Of a stretch of DNA of 64,000 nucleotides, positions 1 through 10,165 are shown in pieces. This stretch comes from Paraphaeosphaeria minitans (Eukaryota > Ascomycota > Dothideomycetes > Pleosporales > Didymosphaeriaceae), in the NCBI GenBank assembly GCA_015832175.1, contig WJXW01000016.1:682001-746000 (forward strand). The letters run 5' to 3'. The position numbers were made by a program, and so were the translations under genes. Position 1 is the first letter of the stretch. Each line of letters begins with the position of its first letter. The notes under the pieces are model-generated. The model was not told the origin of the DNA. It did not search any database and saw nothing but the letters and a program-made list of their open reading frames with translations.

Positions 1-2037
1 TTGACGTGGGAACCCAACCGCTTCGACAAATCATCGTTGTGAGCCCGAAATACAGGCGGCATGTTCGAGTCCACTCCTGATGCGGTCTCTCCGACGAGAT
101 CTACATGTGTCGGACCGGCACTTGCTTCCACAACTCCCCCAAGATTCCTGGTCAATGTTCCTTCGTGAGGCTGACCAGCTGCAAGATGGTCATTGACGTT
201 TTCGTGTCCACTGGCGGGACAATATTCATGATTATGGACCCCGGGTGTCCGGTTTGGTGCTCCGTGGCCATCGTTTGCCACTGTTGCCTCGTTGCCCTGT
301 AATGTTGGCCCGACATGGTCCTCCGTCCTCGTGTGACCGTTGCCCGAGGCGACTGAGCCTTGGTCTGCAGTGAATTCAGACCTTGGTGGGCCGGTGACAG
401 CGGCTTGAGGGCGTCTTGTTCGAGGCTTTCGTCCCTTCTTCGGCTTTTTTCCTTTGGGTCCACGGCCGGGAGGTGGTCCGGCGGCTGCGTGATCGGGCTT
501 GATTGGGGATCGCTCGGGACTATAGAGGTAAGTTACTTTAAGCCTTACAACATAGGCAGTTAGACCTGGAGTGTTCCACGTACATGATCTTCTCGTTCAC
601 CAACGTAGTGTTCGTAGTGGGAGGGGCCGCGTTTGTCACAGCGTTCATTTCTACCGTAAGGGGAAGGTTTTGATTCTCTATCAAGTCTTGACTGCGCCCC
701 TGAAAGACAGAAAATTCCGGGAATGTATCCTGTTGTCCTTGTCCTGAAGTTCTAATTAGCGTGGTGTCAGTATTCGAATCTAAGGCACTTGCTACTTGTG
801 GGACCTCTGCTGAGATCTTGAGAAGCAGATTTGTGAAGCTCAGGAGGAGAAGGCGTTGAAAAGACTGCTGAGGTGACCTCTGTGCTTAATTGGGGCGGCA
901 GCTTCTGCGTTGCCTTTCCGTGGAAATTGGGCGTGGAAAAAGGTGAGGGGACAGGTTTGTTGATGTATTTAGGTCTAACAAGCAGTCCAGCATCGAATGT
1001 GAGATCTGCTGCCTGGGGCAAATTTTCCTTGAGAGTGGCATGACGCGAATGGGCCACTTCATCTGCTGTGCTCAGCCGCTCTGAACCCTCCCTGTTAATG
1101 CGTTCACAATCGTGATCAAGGTTATTAGTTGCATCTTCGAGTTGCAGGTCGGATTGTGACTCCGGGGCGATGCATTGGCTGTCTGGCACCTGGAATTCAC
1201 TTCTCTCGTTGTCACTAGACTCTACAGTGACTTCGTTACGTAGACGCGAAGGCTGCGAGGGATGATGGTGCCTGCTGAGATGGGCTTCCGTTAGAACAGG
1301 CATCGCGTCAGCGAGCTGATGCGGATGCCAAAAGCACCAGCGAACTTTGATGGAGACAGAAGCAACTTGGGCAAGAAAAGCCGATCGGTATGAGGGATGA
1401 AAAGTGCAGAGGTAGGCAGAAGAGTGTGTTGTTGGAGTGAAGAGGAGTCGAGTTGTGAGAGGCTGTTGGGGCAGGCACCTTCCACCGTCAACGAGGAAGT
1501 CGAGTAGGTTGAGGAAGTCGCGATTGCCGATAATGCGTCCCCGCACCAGCTTTTACCAAATCTCCATGTTAGGACATGGTATCCCTCAATATTCCAAACT
1601 GGAAAGTATCATCAATGGGTCGATTGGGGTCATCATATTTTCCGTCACTGAGATGGAACAGTCGTCACCGTCGGGGATCATCACGTGAACACCTAAGATC
1701 GCATCGACAGCGGACTGATGCACTTCAGCCCATTCCATGAAGTGGTGAGAGTGAAGGTTGCAGATATGGACCGTGTATTTATCCTGCTGCGAGCTCCTAT
1801 ACAAACTCTCTGCCGATGTGACGTGGTCAGGCTTTCATGAGCTGGTGAAGAGGGTGGCATGCTGGTTACAGAGAGAGTTCGCGACGAAGTACGAGCAGTG
1901 CATCTTCGTGGAAGTCTGCGAGAACAAACGAGACTCGCCATTAACTTTTCCGGGGCGAAATTGATTGCTGGTGCGGACGGAAGTTGCTTGACGGGACCTG
2001 TATCGGTCCAGTGCAGCTTCCGGTACCGTACTGGCAT
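1..2037 (-). CDS. Partial multi-exon gene, unknown protein with basic AT-hook-like block
   Basis: A minus-strand gene leaves the window at base 1. Frames join through plausible introns: an exon ending at 1649, intron 1550-1648, exon 1479-1549 (reads RGRIIGNRDFLNLLDFLVD), intron 1272-1478, a Ser/Pro-rich exon from 1271, then intron 520-583 (AT|GTACGT, CTATAG) and an exon open from 519 to the window edge. The last exon starts with a Pro/Gly/Lys/Arg run, including KGKKPKKGRKPRTRRP, which resembles an AT-hook or nuclear-localisation block. The following residues are hydrophilic and rich in His/Asn/Gly. Two points are unresolved: the first exon (ATG at 2037 is only the likeliest start) and a frame change near 770-880 where two frames stay open together. 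I do not recognise the family. Chromatin or DNA association is an inference from the basic block only. Confidence 0.45.
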
Positions 2038-2762
2038 CCGTTCACAGTGTTTTTCGGGGCTGATCCTTTGGAGTTCTTACCAGTACAATGCATGACTGAA
2101 TATCAGTTGTACCCTGTCTTTGTCTTTGATCCGTGACGGGCGTGCTGTCTCTTGTGCCTTCGGTGCTCTGGGGCCACCCGCATGAGCGCTCATTCATCCC
2201 GCACGACGGGCCGGCAATCAAACATTCCAACCATCTGCACCGCCATGTGTCCGATCGTCGCTTCAACTCAAATTAATCGCCTCGTCCCGTCGTCCCCCGT
2301 CGAGTTCCCGGCTCATCCCCTGCCACCAGAGGACGCAGCCTCCTGGCGCTTGCACACAAACCACCAACCAATCAGACGCGCCAACGTACCCCTGTCGCTG
2401 CAATGTGACTCTCCCGCCCCAACACCATGTCCTCGATACGCGCCCGCCTACACCAATCCGCATCGCATATCCCACCAAGCCCTCAACATTGTGAACCCAG
2501 CGCTGGCAATCTAAATGCTTGCTGCCGGCAGACTACGCGATCCGTCACACTGGCAGCATGGCTAACCGCCCGTGGAGCACGCTCGCAGGGTAGGGCATAT
2601 GATGGCACGCAGATATAGAAAGAAGGGACGCCTGCGTGCTGATGTGAGGGCACTCGATTCCTCGCACGCACGGCACGCGATTGTGGTGTTGCCCTCGTAG
2701 GTACCACTGGATCCTAATACATCCCGTAAATCCTGCACCGCACTACACCGCACCAAGTCACC
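2038..2762. other. Intergenic, probable divergent promoter region
   Basis: No convincing gene on either strand. It separates the minus-strand partial gene from the plus-strand membrane protein and probably holds both promoters. Pyrimidine- and CA-rich stretches lie at 2330-2500 and 2720-2762. I see no clear TATA box. Confidence 0.5.
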
Positions 2763-3404
2763 ATGACCTGGCCGTCCGCTGCATGTTGGCTGCTGTCTGT
2801 CCTTGTGTTGGCTCAGAAGGCCGTCGCTCAGAACCCGACGCCGACACAGAACACGGATACAGCCGCTCACACGCCCAATACTGGGTACAATGGCGGCGAC
2901 GACAACCCGGAGGACCCTAGCGACGCGGGAGCCGCAGGCACACAGCAAGGCGGCTTTTCGCTCTCTAAAGGCGGGTTGGCAGCCATTATCGTCGTCATAA
3001 GCCTGGTGGTCATCCTTGGAGGTAAGAACTCGTCGTTACATTCGCCTAGCAACGTCAACACTCACACGTATACAGTTTCCTCCGCAGTGCTCTTCTGGCT
3101 CGCGAAGAAGCGTCAATGGGACGTCCGCCAGTCTCTGCGCCGTGCTTCTCGCCGTCTCACTGGTCGCTCGACCGTAGATCGGCCTGCCACGAAACGTCAA
3201 AATCGTCGGACCGGTGTGCGTCTTGCCTCGCCTCCCGCAGGGCGAAGGAAGCAACCGGGCCGGGAAAAGGACCTTGAGAAAGGGCTCTCGGAGATGCCGA
3301 AGCGCGGAACGACAACCACAAAGATCACGAGCACCTTCGATGTTGATACTCCTACGCCCAAGCCTCAAGGCTGGAAAGGTTTGACGCTCTCGGGCAAGAA
3401 GTGA
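2763..3404 (+). CDS. Single-pass membrane protein with signal peptide and basic cytosolic tail
   Basis: The ATG at 2763 opens a typical signal peptide (WLLSVLVLAQKAVAQ). A short acidic, Thr/Asn/Gly-rich extracellular segment of about 60 residues follows, then one membrane helix (GGLAAIIVVISLVVILG) and a strongly basic cytosolic tail with FWLAKKRQW just inside the membrane. A GTAAGA donor at 3022 and a TACAG acceptor at 3075 mark a 54-base intron; splicing gives VSSAVLFWLAKKRQW across the junction. A second in-frame acceptor at 3087 is possible. Reading through without splicing also stays in frame, but splicing restores an uninterrupted hydrophobic helix. The architecture is common among filamentous ascomycetes. 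The role is unknown; a surface sensor or scaffold would be a guess. The 3' neighbour is a long gene-poor stretch. Confidence 0.75.
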   Translation: MTWPSAACWLLSVLVLAQKAVAQNPTPTQNTDTAAHTPNTGYNGGDDNPEDPSDAGAAGTQQGGFSLSKGGLAAIIVVISLVVILGGKNSSLHSPSNVNTHTYTVSSAVLFWLAKKRQWDVRQSLRRASRRLTGRSTVDRPATKRQNRRTGVRLASPPAGRRKQPGREKDLEKGLSEMPKRGTTTTKITSTFDVDTPTPKPQGWKGLTLSGKK

Positions 3405-5741
3405 GCAAGGAAAGGTCCCCCGCTCTCTGAAATTTCTGTACAAATGGAGACGACGTGAATCAGTCGAGTCGGATTACTACCCTAAGGATTCAGGGAACCA
3501 GATTGCAGCCAACATTATCAGGTACTTGCTGTGTAGCAACCCAAGAATGCCTCGCGCTCCCCGATACAGAGCCAGTACAATTTCGAGAATGCGTGACAGG
3601 GCGATACGCAGTAGCGACTGCCGGGTTAAACATTTGGTCTCTGATGCTGCAGTTTGGGGTAGCATTTACTGTACATGTTGTTAGACTACCACACTGATAT
3701 CCACATCCGGCCCATTCACGAGGCTCGCGTATTCTATCCACTTTCCTACTTGAACAACGTTGAACACAGTATCCTACAATGGTCAATCTCTAACATGGCC
3801 AAGGCTACACTCCACTCACGACCATCTCGTGCCCCACCGATGTTCGACCCGAGTAGCCTGAAACGATACCAGCTGCACGTCACGAGCAGCCAGTGCACAT
3901 GTGTTGATCAACCTTAACCGCCCTGTTGGAATATCGGAGAAATGTCAAGTTGCTCTGCGGCGTAGTCTCACGTCGAAGTAGATGTCACTGCGCTGCGCGC
4001 TAATGCAACCTCTTTGCCCACATGTGGCGTAGTGCTTATGCTCGAATGGGCCCATGTAACTTTAAGTCGGCTTCATTGACCAACTTGTTGGTGACTTGAA
4101 AGTAGATCTTGGATGCGGCTGTCAGCTGCATCGTCGCGTAGGGGGCGACAGATTAATGACTACACCACACGCATTATGGTTCCTATTTAGATTTCCTTTG
4201 TTTTTCTAGTTTATAGGAGAGTTCTAGGGGTGAAAGATAACAAAAATTGGAGCGAAGACTCGTATAGATCCTCCTGACATGGCCGCGCTGAAAGAGTTCA
4301 GGGACCTTGGCTTCCATATTACAGTATTCGAGGAATGAGTGCCAACACACTGATAAGGTTGTTTATTTCCTCAGAGGAAATGCGATGGTTTGGAAAAGTA
4401 TACGCGGATGGTACCTCCTCCTCACCACCTCTACATTTCCATCTATACTCCCCCCAAACTTGGTTTCGTCGTGATCCCCATAGCACCATACATCCAGCGT
4501 AGAATGACGAGGCTGTCAAGATATATAACTTCAGATGGCGCGGGGAAAGTACATCGGCCCTTGTTGTTGTCTAACCGATTAACCAGGAACAGGAGCACAT
4601 GTATACAGCAGTGCTACGTTTCTGGCCCAAATGCCAACAAAGGACCCCGGTCTGACTAGTGTAAGGATGCACGGAGCATAATAATTGTCGCACGCAGGGA
4701 CAATTGCAGAACACGCAGCAGAGGCTAAGATGAGTTTGTAGTCATGAATTCGTGCTTCCTCTCAAAGAAGAGGTATATGTAGAAACGACTCGCAAAAGCA
4801 GCCCCTTTGAAATCGCTGAGTGTCTCTCTCTTACACACTCTTATTCAAAGGCCAACCCCCTCATGTAAATGCAGTCCATAGTAACTCCAACCAAGAATCG
4901 CCCAATCGCTCGGAAACTCGTATATACGCCGACCAACGCCATTTCAGGCATTGCATTATCGAACCATCAGTCCACAGCCATCCGCAGTAGACTTTTACAT
5001 GACGCTACAAGGGATGATGCAGCAGCTGCAGTCATCGCCACACCAGCATGGCTGCTTAACAGGGCCAGGCTTCGTGATCGAGGAGGCGACGGAAGAAACG
5101 GTCGAGGCCGGCATTATAGCGAGTAATGCGAGAAGCGCGAAAATTGAAGGTAGACGATGTCAGGAGATTGCGCAAGAGCGAGAGTAGTAGATGGTGTGGC
5201 TACAACTGGTCGATCAGCGTTCAGCTCGCGTTGGGGGTGGGATCAGACAGCTCTCTACGGCAATCTGGGCGCAATCGAACGTACCGTTGGTGCGAATATA
5301 CTAAGGGGAGAGACGAATAGCGAGTTGGAGTCGGGTTTGAGGAAGTACTGAGGAGAGCGACGAACAACGAGTTGGATTCGGTTTTGAGGAAATGTCGTTG
5401 CAGCAAAACAAGGCGATGAATACGATGCGGTTGGATAGCCTGCGGCAACTTGGCGCGGACGCGATGATGACGCACACGGTGGCTGTGCACCGTGGCGTTT
5501 GTCCCCACCCAACGCCAACAGGTTGTTCTAGAACCCATGGTAGGGCTGTGTACATGAAAGTCAAATCCAATGTGCTACACTTGGATATCGATACAATGAA
5601 AGTCATGATGGAGACTGCTCTGAATTGGTATTGCTCTACCGAAGCTCTATGTCAGAAAAACCAACCCGAACTGCAATGGGTATTCGATCGCTGCACACAA
5701 CCTGGTTCAGAATCACGATGAATCTGTCCAACGGGTCGCTC
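3405..5741. other. Gene-poor intergenic stretch
   Basis: Only short open frames without coding character are visible, including one at 5392-5721 running toward the 3' end of the Lsb5 gene. The one structured element is a two-copy imperfect repeat at 5307-5394, listed separately. Base composition falls toward A+T around 4140-4250. Confidence 0.55.
5307..5394. repeat. Two-copy imperfect tandem repeat, about 44 bp unit
   Basis: Copy one (5307-5351) and copy two (5352-5394) share the order GGAGAG..CGAA..CGAGTTGGA.TCGG.TTTGAGGAA. They differ by a few substitutions and a short indel. Nothing known is encoded. This looks like a local tandem duplication. Confidence 0.7.
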
Positions 5742-7092
5742 CTAAACATCCCTCCAAGTCGGTTCGTTACGTTCGTAAGGCGTCTTGACCGCTGAGACGA
5801 CACGTTAGCGAAAGGCGACCGCCATGTATGACAAAGAAGACTTACCATGAGAATCGCCAAAAGGATCGTCGTCGTCGTCCCCCTCGGCCTCAATCTGTGG
5901 CTGCTTGGTCGGAGCAGGTGCCAGTGGCATGGGCATGCTGACAGGCCTCGGTGGTTTCGCCGGAGGAGCATCATTCATGCTCAAGCCAGCCATTGACGAG
6001 CTGGGTGCAGATGAGTCGTCGTTGTCACTGTCACTGTCGTCGTCGATACTCTTGTCCATGATCTCGTAAGCCATGAGAGCCTTCACGAGCTCATCGTTGG
6101 CGTTCAAGAGACTGCCAATGTATTGTTCCGATTCCACAAGCTGGATATAGCGCAGAATTTGGCGCCGGGTGAGTTTGCATGTTTCGAACCGCTGGCTAAC
6201 CTCTGGGTTCTCACTGACACGCTGTAGCTCGCGGTTGATGAGTTGAAGAGCGTTCATGAGACTGTTGCTCGCAACCGTGGCCGACGCAATGGTTTCAAGC
6301 AACTGGCCCTTCTCCCTTTCCAGATTGAACGGTTTGCCTTTATTCTTCTTGTCCTTCTTGTCTTTTCTGAAGAGCGAAGAGCTAGGGGTTGCGGCAGTGC
6401 CTAGAGCCACAGTCCGTCCAGACGAGGAAGAAGCGTGCGGGAAATGGGAAGGTGGTGAGTTCCGTCGATGAGTTGTTGGGGATGCCGGAGGGGGCGATGA
6501 AGCGTTCTCACGTTCAGCCTCTGCTTCGTTCTCCCGGACCACGCGAGACTGATGCGGTTGTGGCCGCTTGGTCCTAGGTAGTTCCCTGTAAAGCGTAGCA
6601 ATCCGCTCCAGCCCTGGGGTTCCTTTGTATGCAACGGCCCATTGGCGGAAGAGAACGTTGACCTTATCGCGCACCTCCTTATCCACCATATCATCTTTGG
6701 CCATCAACCTGAGCCGTTCGAGAAGCGGTTCATCTGCAAAGCTCTTCTGGAACCTTGATCCCGCATTTTGTATCAATCCATCCATGATGATCAACGCCCG
6801 AAGTTGCCGGTGGACGTTTCCATACTTACTAGTCCCCAGGTTAGAATGGTCAAGGTCCACGAGCCGGTAGCATACAGCTTCTTCCGAATGGCCCGGGCCG
6901 CTTCCGTGGGACCAGAGTCTTGGATCCGGATAACCTCAATGAGATCGGGAAGTCCACCAATGTCCTGCATCATGCGTCAGGGTAAGGCCCTACCATGCAG
7001 AACGAGGTACTCACGTTTTCTTCGTATTGCTCGCTGGTCAGGCGGTCAATTTGGACCGTGACAGCCGAAAAAGGCTTTTTCTGTTTGTGCAT
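5742..7092 (-). CDS. LSB5: VHS-GAT domain protein, Lsb5-like
   Basis: The model is join(5742..5791, 5846..6828, 6876..6964, 7015..7092) on the minus strand, 399 residues. Introns have GTGAGT, GTATGC and GTAAGT donors with CAG/TAG acceptors and keep frame. The N-terminal ENTH/VHS fold (about residues 5-150) carries KPFSAVTVQIDRLTSEQYEE, then VDL-type helices with DSGPTEAARAIRKKLKYG and RALIIMDGLIQNAGSRFQ. A GAT-like helical region lies near residues 225-320 (NALQLINREL...TCKLTRRQI), followed by an acidic tail with a DPFGD motif that may bind endocytic adaptors. In yeast, Lsb5 binds Las17/WASP and Sla1 and links membrane traffic to cortical actin. Capping protein and a Ysc84-type gene lie within 10 kb. 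An in-frame upstream ATG at 7386 would add about 98 residues; I prefer 7092 because homologues begin close to KKPFSAV. Confidence 0.88.
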
Positions 7093-8131
7093 CCATTGTC
7101 TTAGTACTTTCCGACATCGTCTTAAGAAACAACATGGGCAAGGCGTCTCAAGCAAAGGGGCATTCAGGTAGGCGTTCGGGGTTTTGTGGTGATGGAGTGC
7201 TCGGCGCAGCCTTCTCCGCTTGCTGGGAGGAGAAGGCAATGGGTTATTGGTATTCTGTCTCAAAGCTGGATGCTCTTCTTGAACTCGAATTTCTTTGCAG
7301 TCCGCACAGATGACGTATTTCGGAAGGAGCGCTTCCTTCTCATCCTTGAAGTCTAACTTCTCGGCGTAGGACAGAGCAGTAGTCATTGCGAGCTAGGGAA
7401 GAGAAAGAGCTGGACAGTGCGGGAATGCAACGCTCGAAAAGAATATGATGGCAGGGAATAGTCGGGGCAGTGGGGGACTCAACAGTACGTATATACGAGA
7501 AACTCGGTCAGGACGACTTACCGGCATGTTTGAGTACGAGATCGAGTGTGAGGCCTTAGCCGTTAGCTAGTTGCTATTATTGAATATACTACTTCCTGTG
7601 CTGTGGTCCTGATGCGACGATCCACTGTTTGGGAGAGGCCAAATGCGGGTGGGCACAGGCGCGTTGTGGCGTGGCGTCAGATCGCGTTGGAAATGAGGTC
7701 AGAGGATGGAGTGAGGAGAGCCGATGGTGCAGAAGGGTGGGACGGCAACGCGGGACCCCAAGCGGGAGGTTCTGACAAGCGACAAAGGAAACTCTAGGGG
7801 CTGACCTTCTGAAACGGCGGTACCGGAGGGCGAGGTGGGCGGAGGTGGAGTGTTGGAATATAGAAGCAAGGAAACGTTCACCTCAGCGGGCTGTGAATTG
7901 ATGAAGTAGTGAAGGCTGGAGCTGCGCAGCCAGCTTGTTCCAGCAGTTGCCGCGACCATGCGCCCGCATTTGGTGGGGCAGGAGCTACCCACATGTCGCT
8001 GACTAAGAAGGAGCACCAGGACAACGCGCCTGGCGCACCACACAAGACCTCAACACCATTCACGCGTCGTCTTTCGCTCATGCGTCATGCAAGAGTGATG
8101 ACAGCGTTCCACTTCAGCAGCGCTTGACAAA
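7093..8131. other. Intergenic between divergent genes
   Basis: This stretch lies between the 5' ends of the Lsb5 gene and the plus-strand gene at 8132. A minus-strand open stretch from an ATG at 7386 joins the Lsb5 frame and is probably leader sequence. Bases 7400-7600 and 7800-8100 show no supported gene. Confidence 0.5.
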
Positions 8132-9767
8132 ATGCCTCAGTACCTCGGATCGAATACCGACACGATGCGAATCGCAAGTGATGACGCGTAGGCGGCCCGC
8201 TGCGCACTCACCATGCCTTCTCTCGCCGTTGTGATGACATCCAAGGTACTGACACTGCGCTTGCAGAGAACTACCCAGCGATGAATCGTACATTCCCCCT
8301 ACTACCTTCACGCCTATCAACCGGCCAGAAGCGCAGCTTCTGGCCCCGCAATGTTCTACAAGCTCAGACCAAATTGACCAAACAAGGACGGCAAACGGCA
8401 CTGAACAGCGACACCATCCTCTCATCGTGCAGTACTTGGGCCTGGGTAAAGACAAGGAGCCTCCCCACTTGCAGAAGCTTGCACCTGCACTGCCTGCGAT
8501 ACCGCATACGCCACCTACCAATCGAAAGAGGGGTAGAAAGGCGAGAGAAGGCAAGAGTCCCTCTAGAACAACTCGCTCAGAGCTGCCCAGAAGCTCCAAA
8601 CAGAGGCGTCTATCCGATGCTAATGTCGGCTTCCGGGTCTCGAAAGCCGCGTCAAGCACTACTCGCAAGGACGTGACTGCCTCCATTGTTTCGCCCATTG
8701 CCACCCAAAATGGCAGCGTCCTTATCGAAAGCAACGACCATGCTGGGAACGTGCGGCGGTCTCTTCGTGGTGCTAATGTGACTGCAAAGCGTCCTTCCGG
8801 ACTGTCAAGTCTCGGCAACACGACTACACTGACTCAAGCCCTTGCGGTCCTTGCCAATTCTTCGCCGAAACCCTCCTGCACACTGGTCCCGTCCAATGCG
8901 TCTCGTGAACCACCGTGCTCCGAGGACCTGGGCCAGGATACTATCGCTGATGAGTTTTTCGACGATGTCTTTGATTCCATGGATCTGGACAGCACATTTC
9001 CCCAAATTGCACCTGACATGCATCTTCCAGACGAACCTGATGTTGCAGACAGCTCGGCTACCATCTGCGCGAACGATGCCGCCTTGCTTTCAACACCTGA
9101 TCTGACTGATGGTTTCAGCTCTCCATTCCAGCACACTGAAAACCTGGTTGGACTTAAAAATAGTCCAATTGGCAAGGGATTTACCGTTTACGGCTCTCTC
9201 GAAAGTGGCAATGCGCAAGGGCCGTCGAGCAAGTTCAGATCTCCAGTCACGCGGAAAACTGAAGCTCTCCTATGGGAAGAAGCACGGAGCAATAGCCATG
9301 CTACCGACCGCAAACCCATCGTCAGGCCCATATTTCCAGATGCAGCCCGTGACCGTTCGCCTGTCGTTGGCTTGTCGTCGAAATTGATGTTGAGATCCTG
9401 CTTCCGTGTCGGGGAAGCAATCAGCCAAGCTGGAAAAGCGACGAAGCAAGGCGATAACCTTCTGTTCGAACTCTACGCCAGAGTGCTTTCTTCGGAACGC
9501 GATGCCGCCAAACAACATTTCGTCTTCTCGGATCTCTTTCACCATCGGCCACCATACCTAAAGGGCGAGTACGATGCAGCCATCTGGAAGAACGTGGAGC
9601 TTTTCAACTACGATAGCGGACGTTTTCTCTCGACAGCGAAAATGTGTCGATGCATTGGCAGGATCAAACGCAACGAGAAAGATCAGACTTGGGTCATGGT
9701 GGTTCTCAATATGTGGGAGGCAACATGGGAAGACATTGATTGGGTTGAGGGGATTGTCAACTCGTGA
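8132..9767 (+). CDS. Conserved fungal protein of unknown function
   Basis: The model is join(8132..8187, 8267..9767), 518 residues. The start has a good context (CAAAATGC) and opens PQYLGSNTDTMRIASDDAEL. The GTAGGC donor at 8188 and TTGCAG acceptor at 8266 restore a frame that stays open to 9767. Residues 1-370 are low complexity, Ser/Thr/Pro-rich, with basic patches (NRKRGRKAREGK). A compact conserved-looking C-terminal domain of about 125 residues follows: LRSCFRVGEAISQA, LLFELYARVLSSERD, KQHFVFSDLFHHRPPYLKG, KMCRCIGRIKRN and WEATWEDIDWVEGIV. Alternating beta-like strands and short loops recall an OB-like fold, but that is inference. The basic patches suggest a nuclear protein. I cannot assign a function. 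Confidence 0.75.
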
Positions 9768-10165
9768 AGAAATACTCGCCACTTCCCTAGAAGTCATGGA
9801 GGAAATAGAATCCCATGGGTGTTAGTGTTCAAGAAGTTGGAAGGTCAGCACGAGGTCCAAACGCGACAGGATACCCAGATGCTCGGACCTGTAGGACACA
9901 CATGTCTCGATATATTCGACTGGGCAAGCTGTGGTTGCGCCTCATATTATCAGGATGTCGAAAGGCGTGGTAATTGAATGGGCACTGATTCGTTTGCAAA
10001 GCCCAATGTGTAAGCCAGATCACGTGTGGTTCCTGGGCACTTTCCCCGCTTGAACCAACCGTGCAACCGCGCCGTCGGCTGCCCATCTGCAGCTGTCTGA
10101 TATGTTCGCGTTTTCTGACTTCTTTTGCTATATGCCAGTGTCGCCACGAAGAGCCAAACCCCATT
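9768..10165. other. Intergenic
   Basis: Spacer between two plus-strand genes. The GTG-initiated open frame from 10061 upstream of the chosen ATG is probably 5' leader. No other element is visible. Confidence 0.5.

Noticed and set aside
5392..5721. Plus-strand frame of 109 codons next to the Lsb5 3' end
   Set aside because: No signal peptide, motif or splice evidence; starts within the 3' part of a repeat.
7093..7386. N-terminal extension of Lsb5 from ATG 7386, beginning SYAEKLDFKDEK, which faintly recalls sirtuin N-termini
   Set aside because: No Rossmann or zinc motif follows, the Lsb5 family starts near KKPFSAV, and the stretch is best explained as leader sequence.
8114..8821. Minus-strand frame of 235 codons
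   Set aside because: Overlaps the spliced plus-strand gene starting at 8132 and has no motif.
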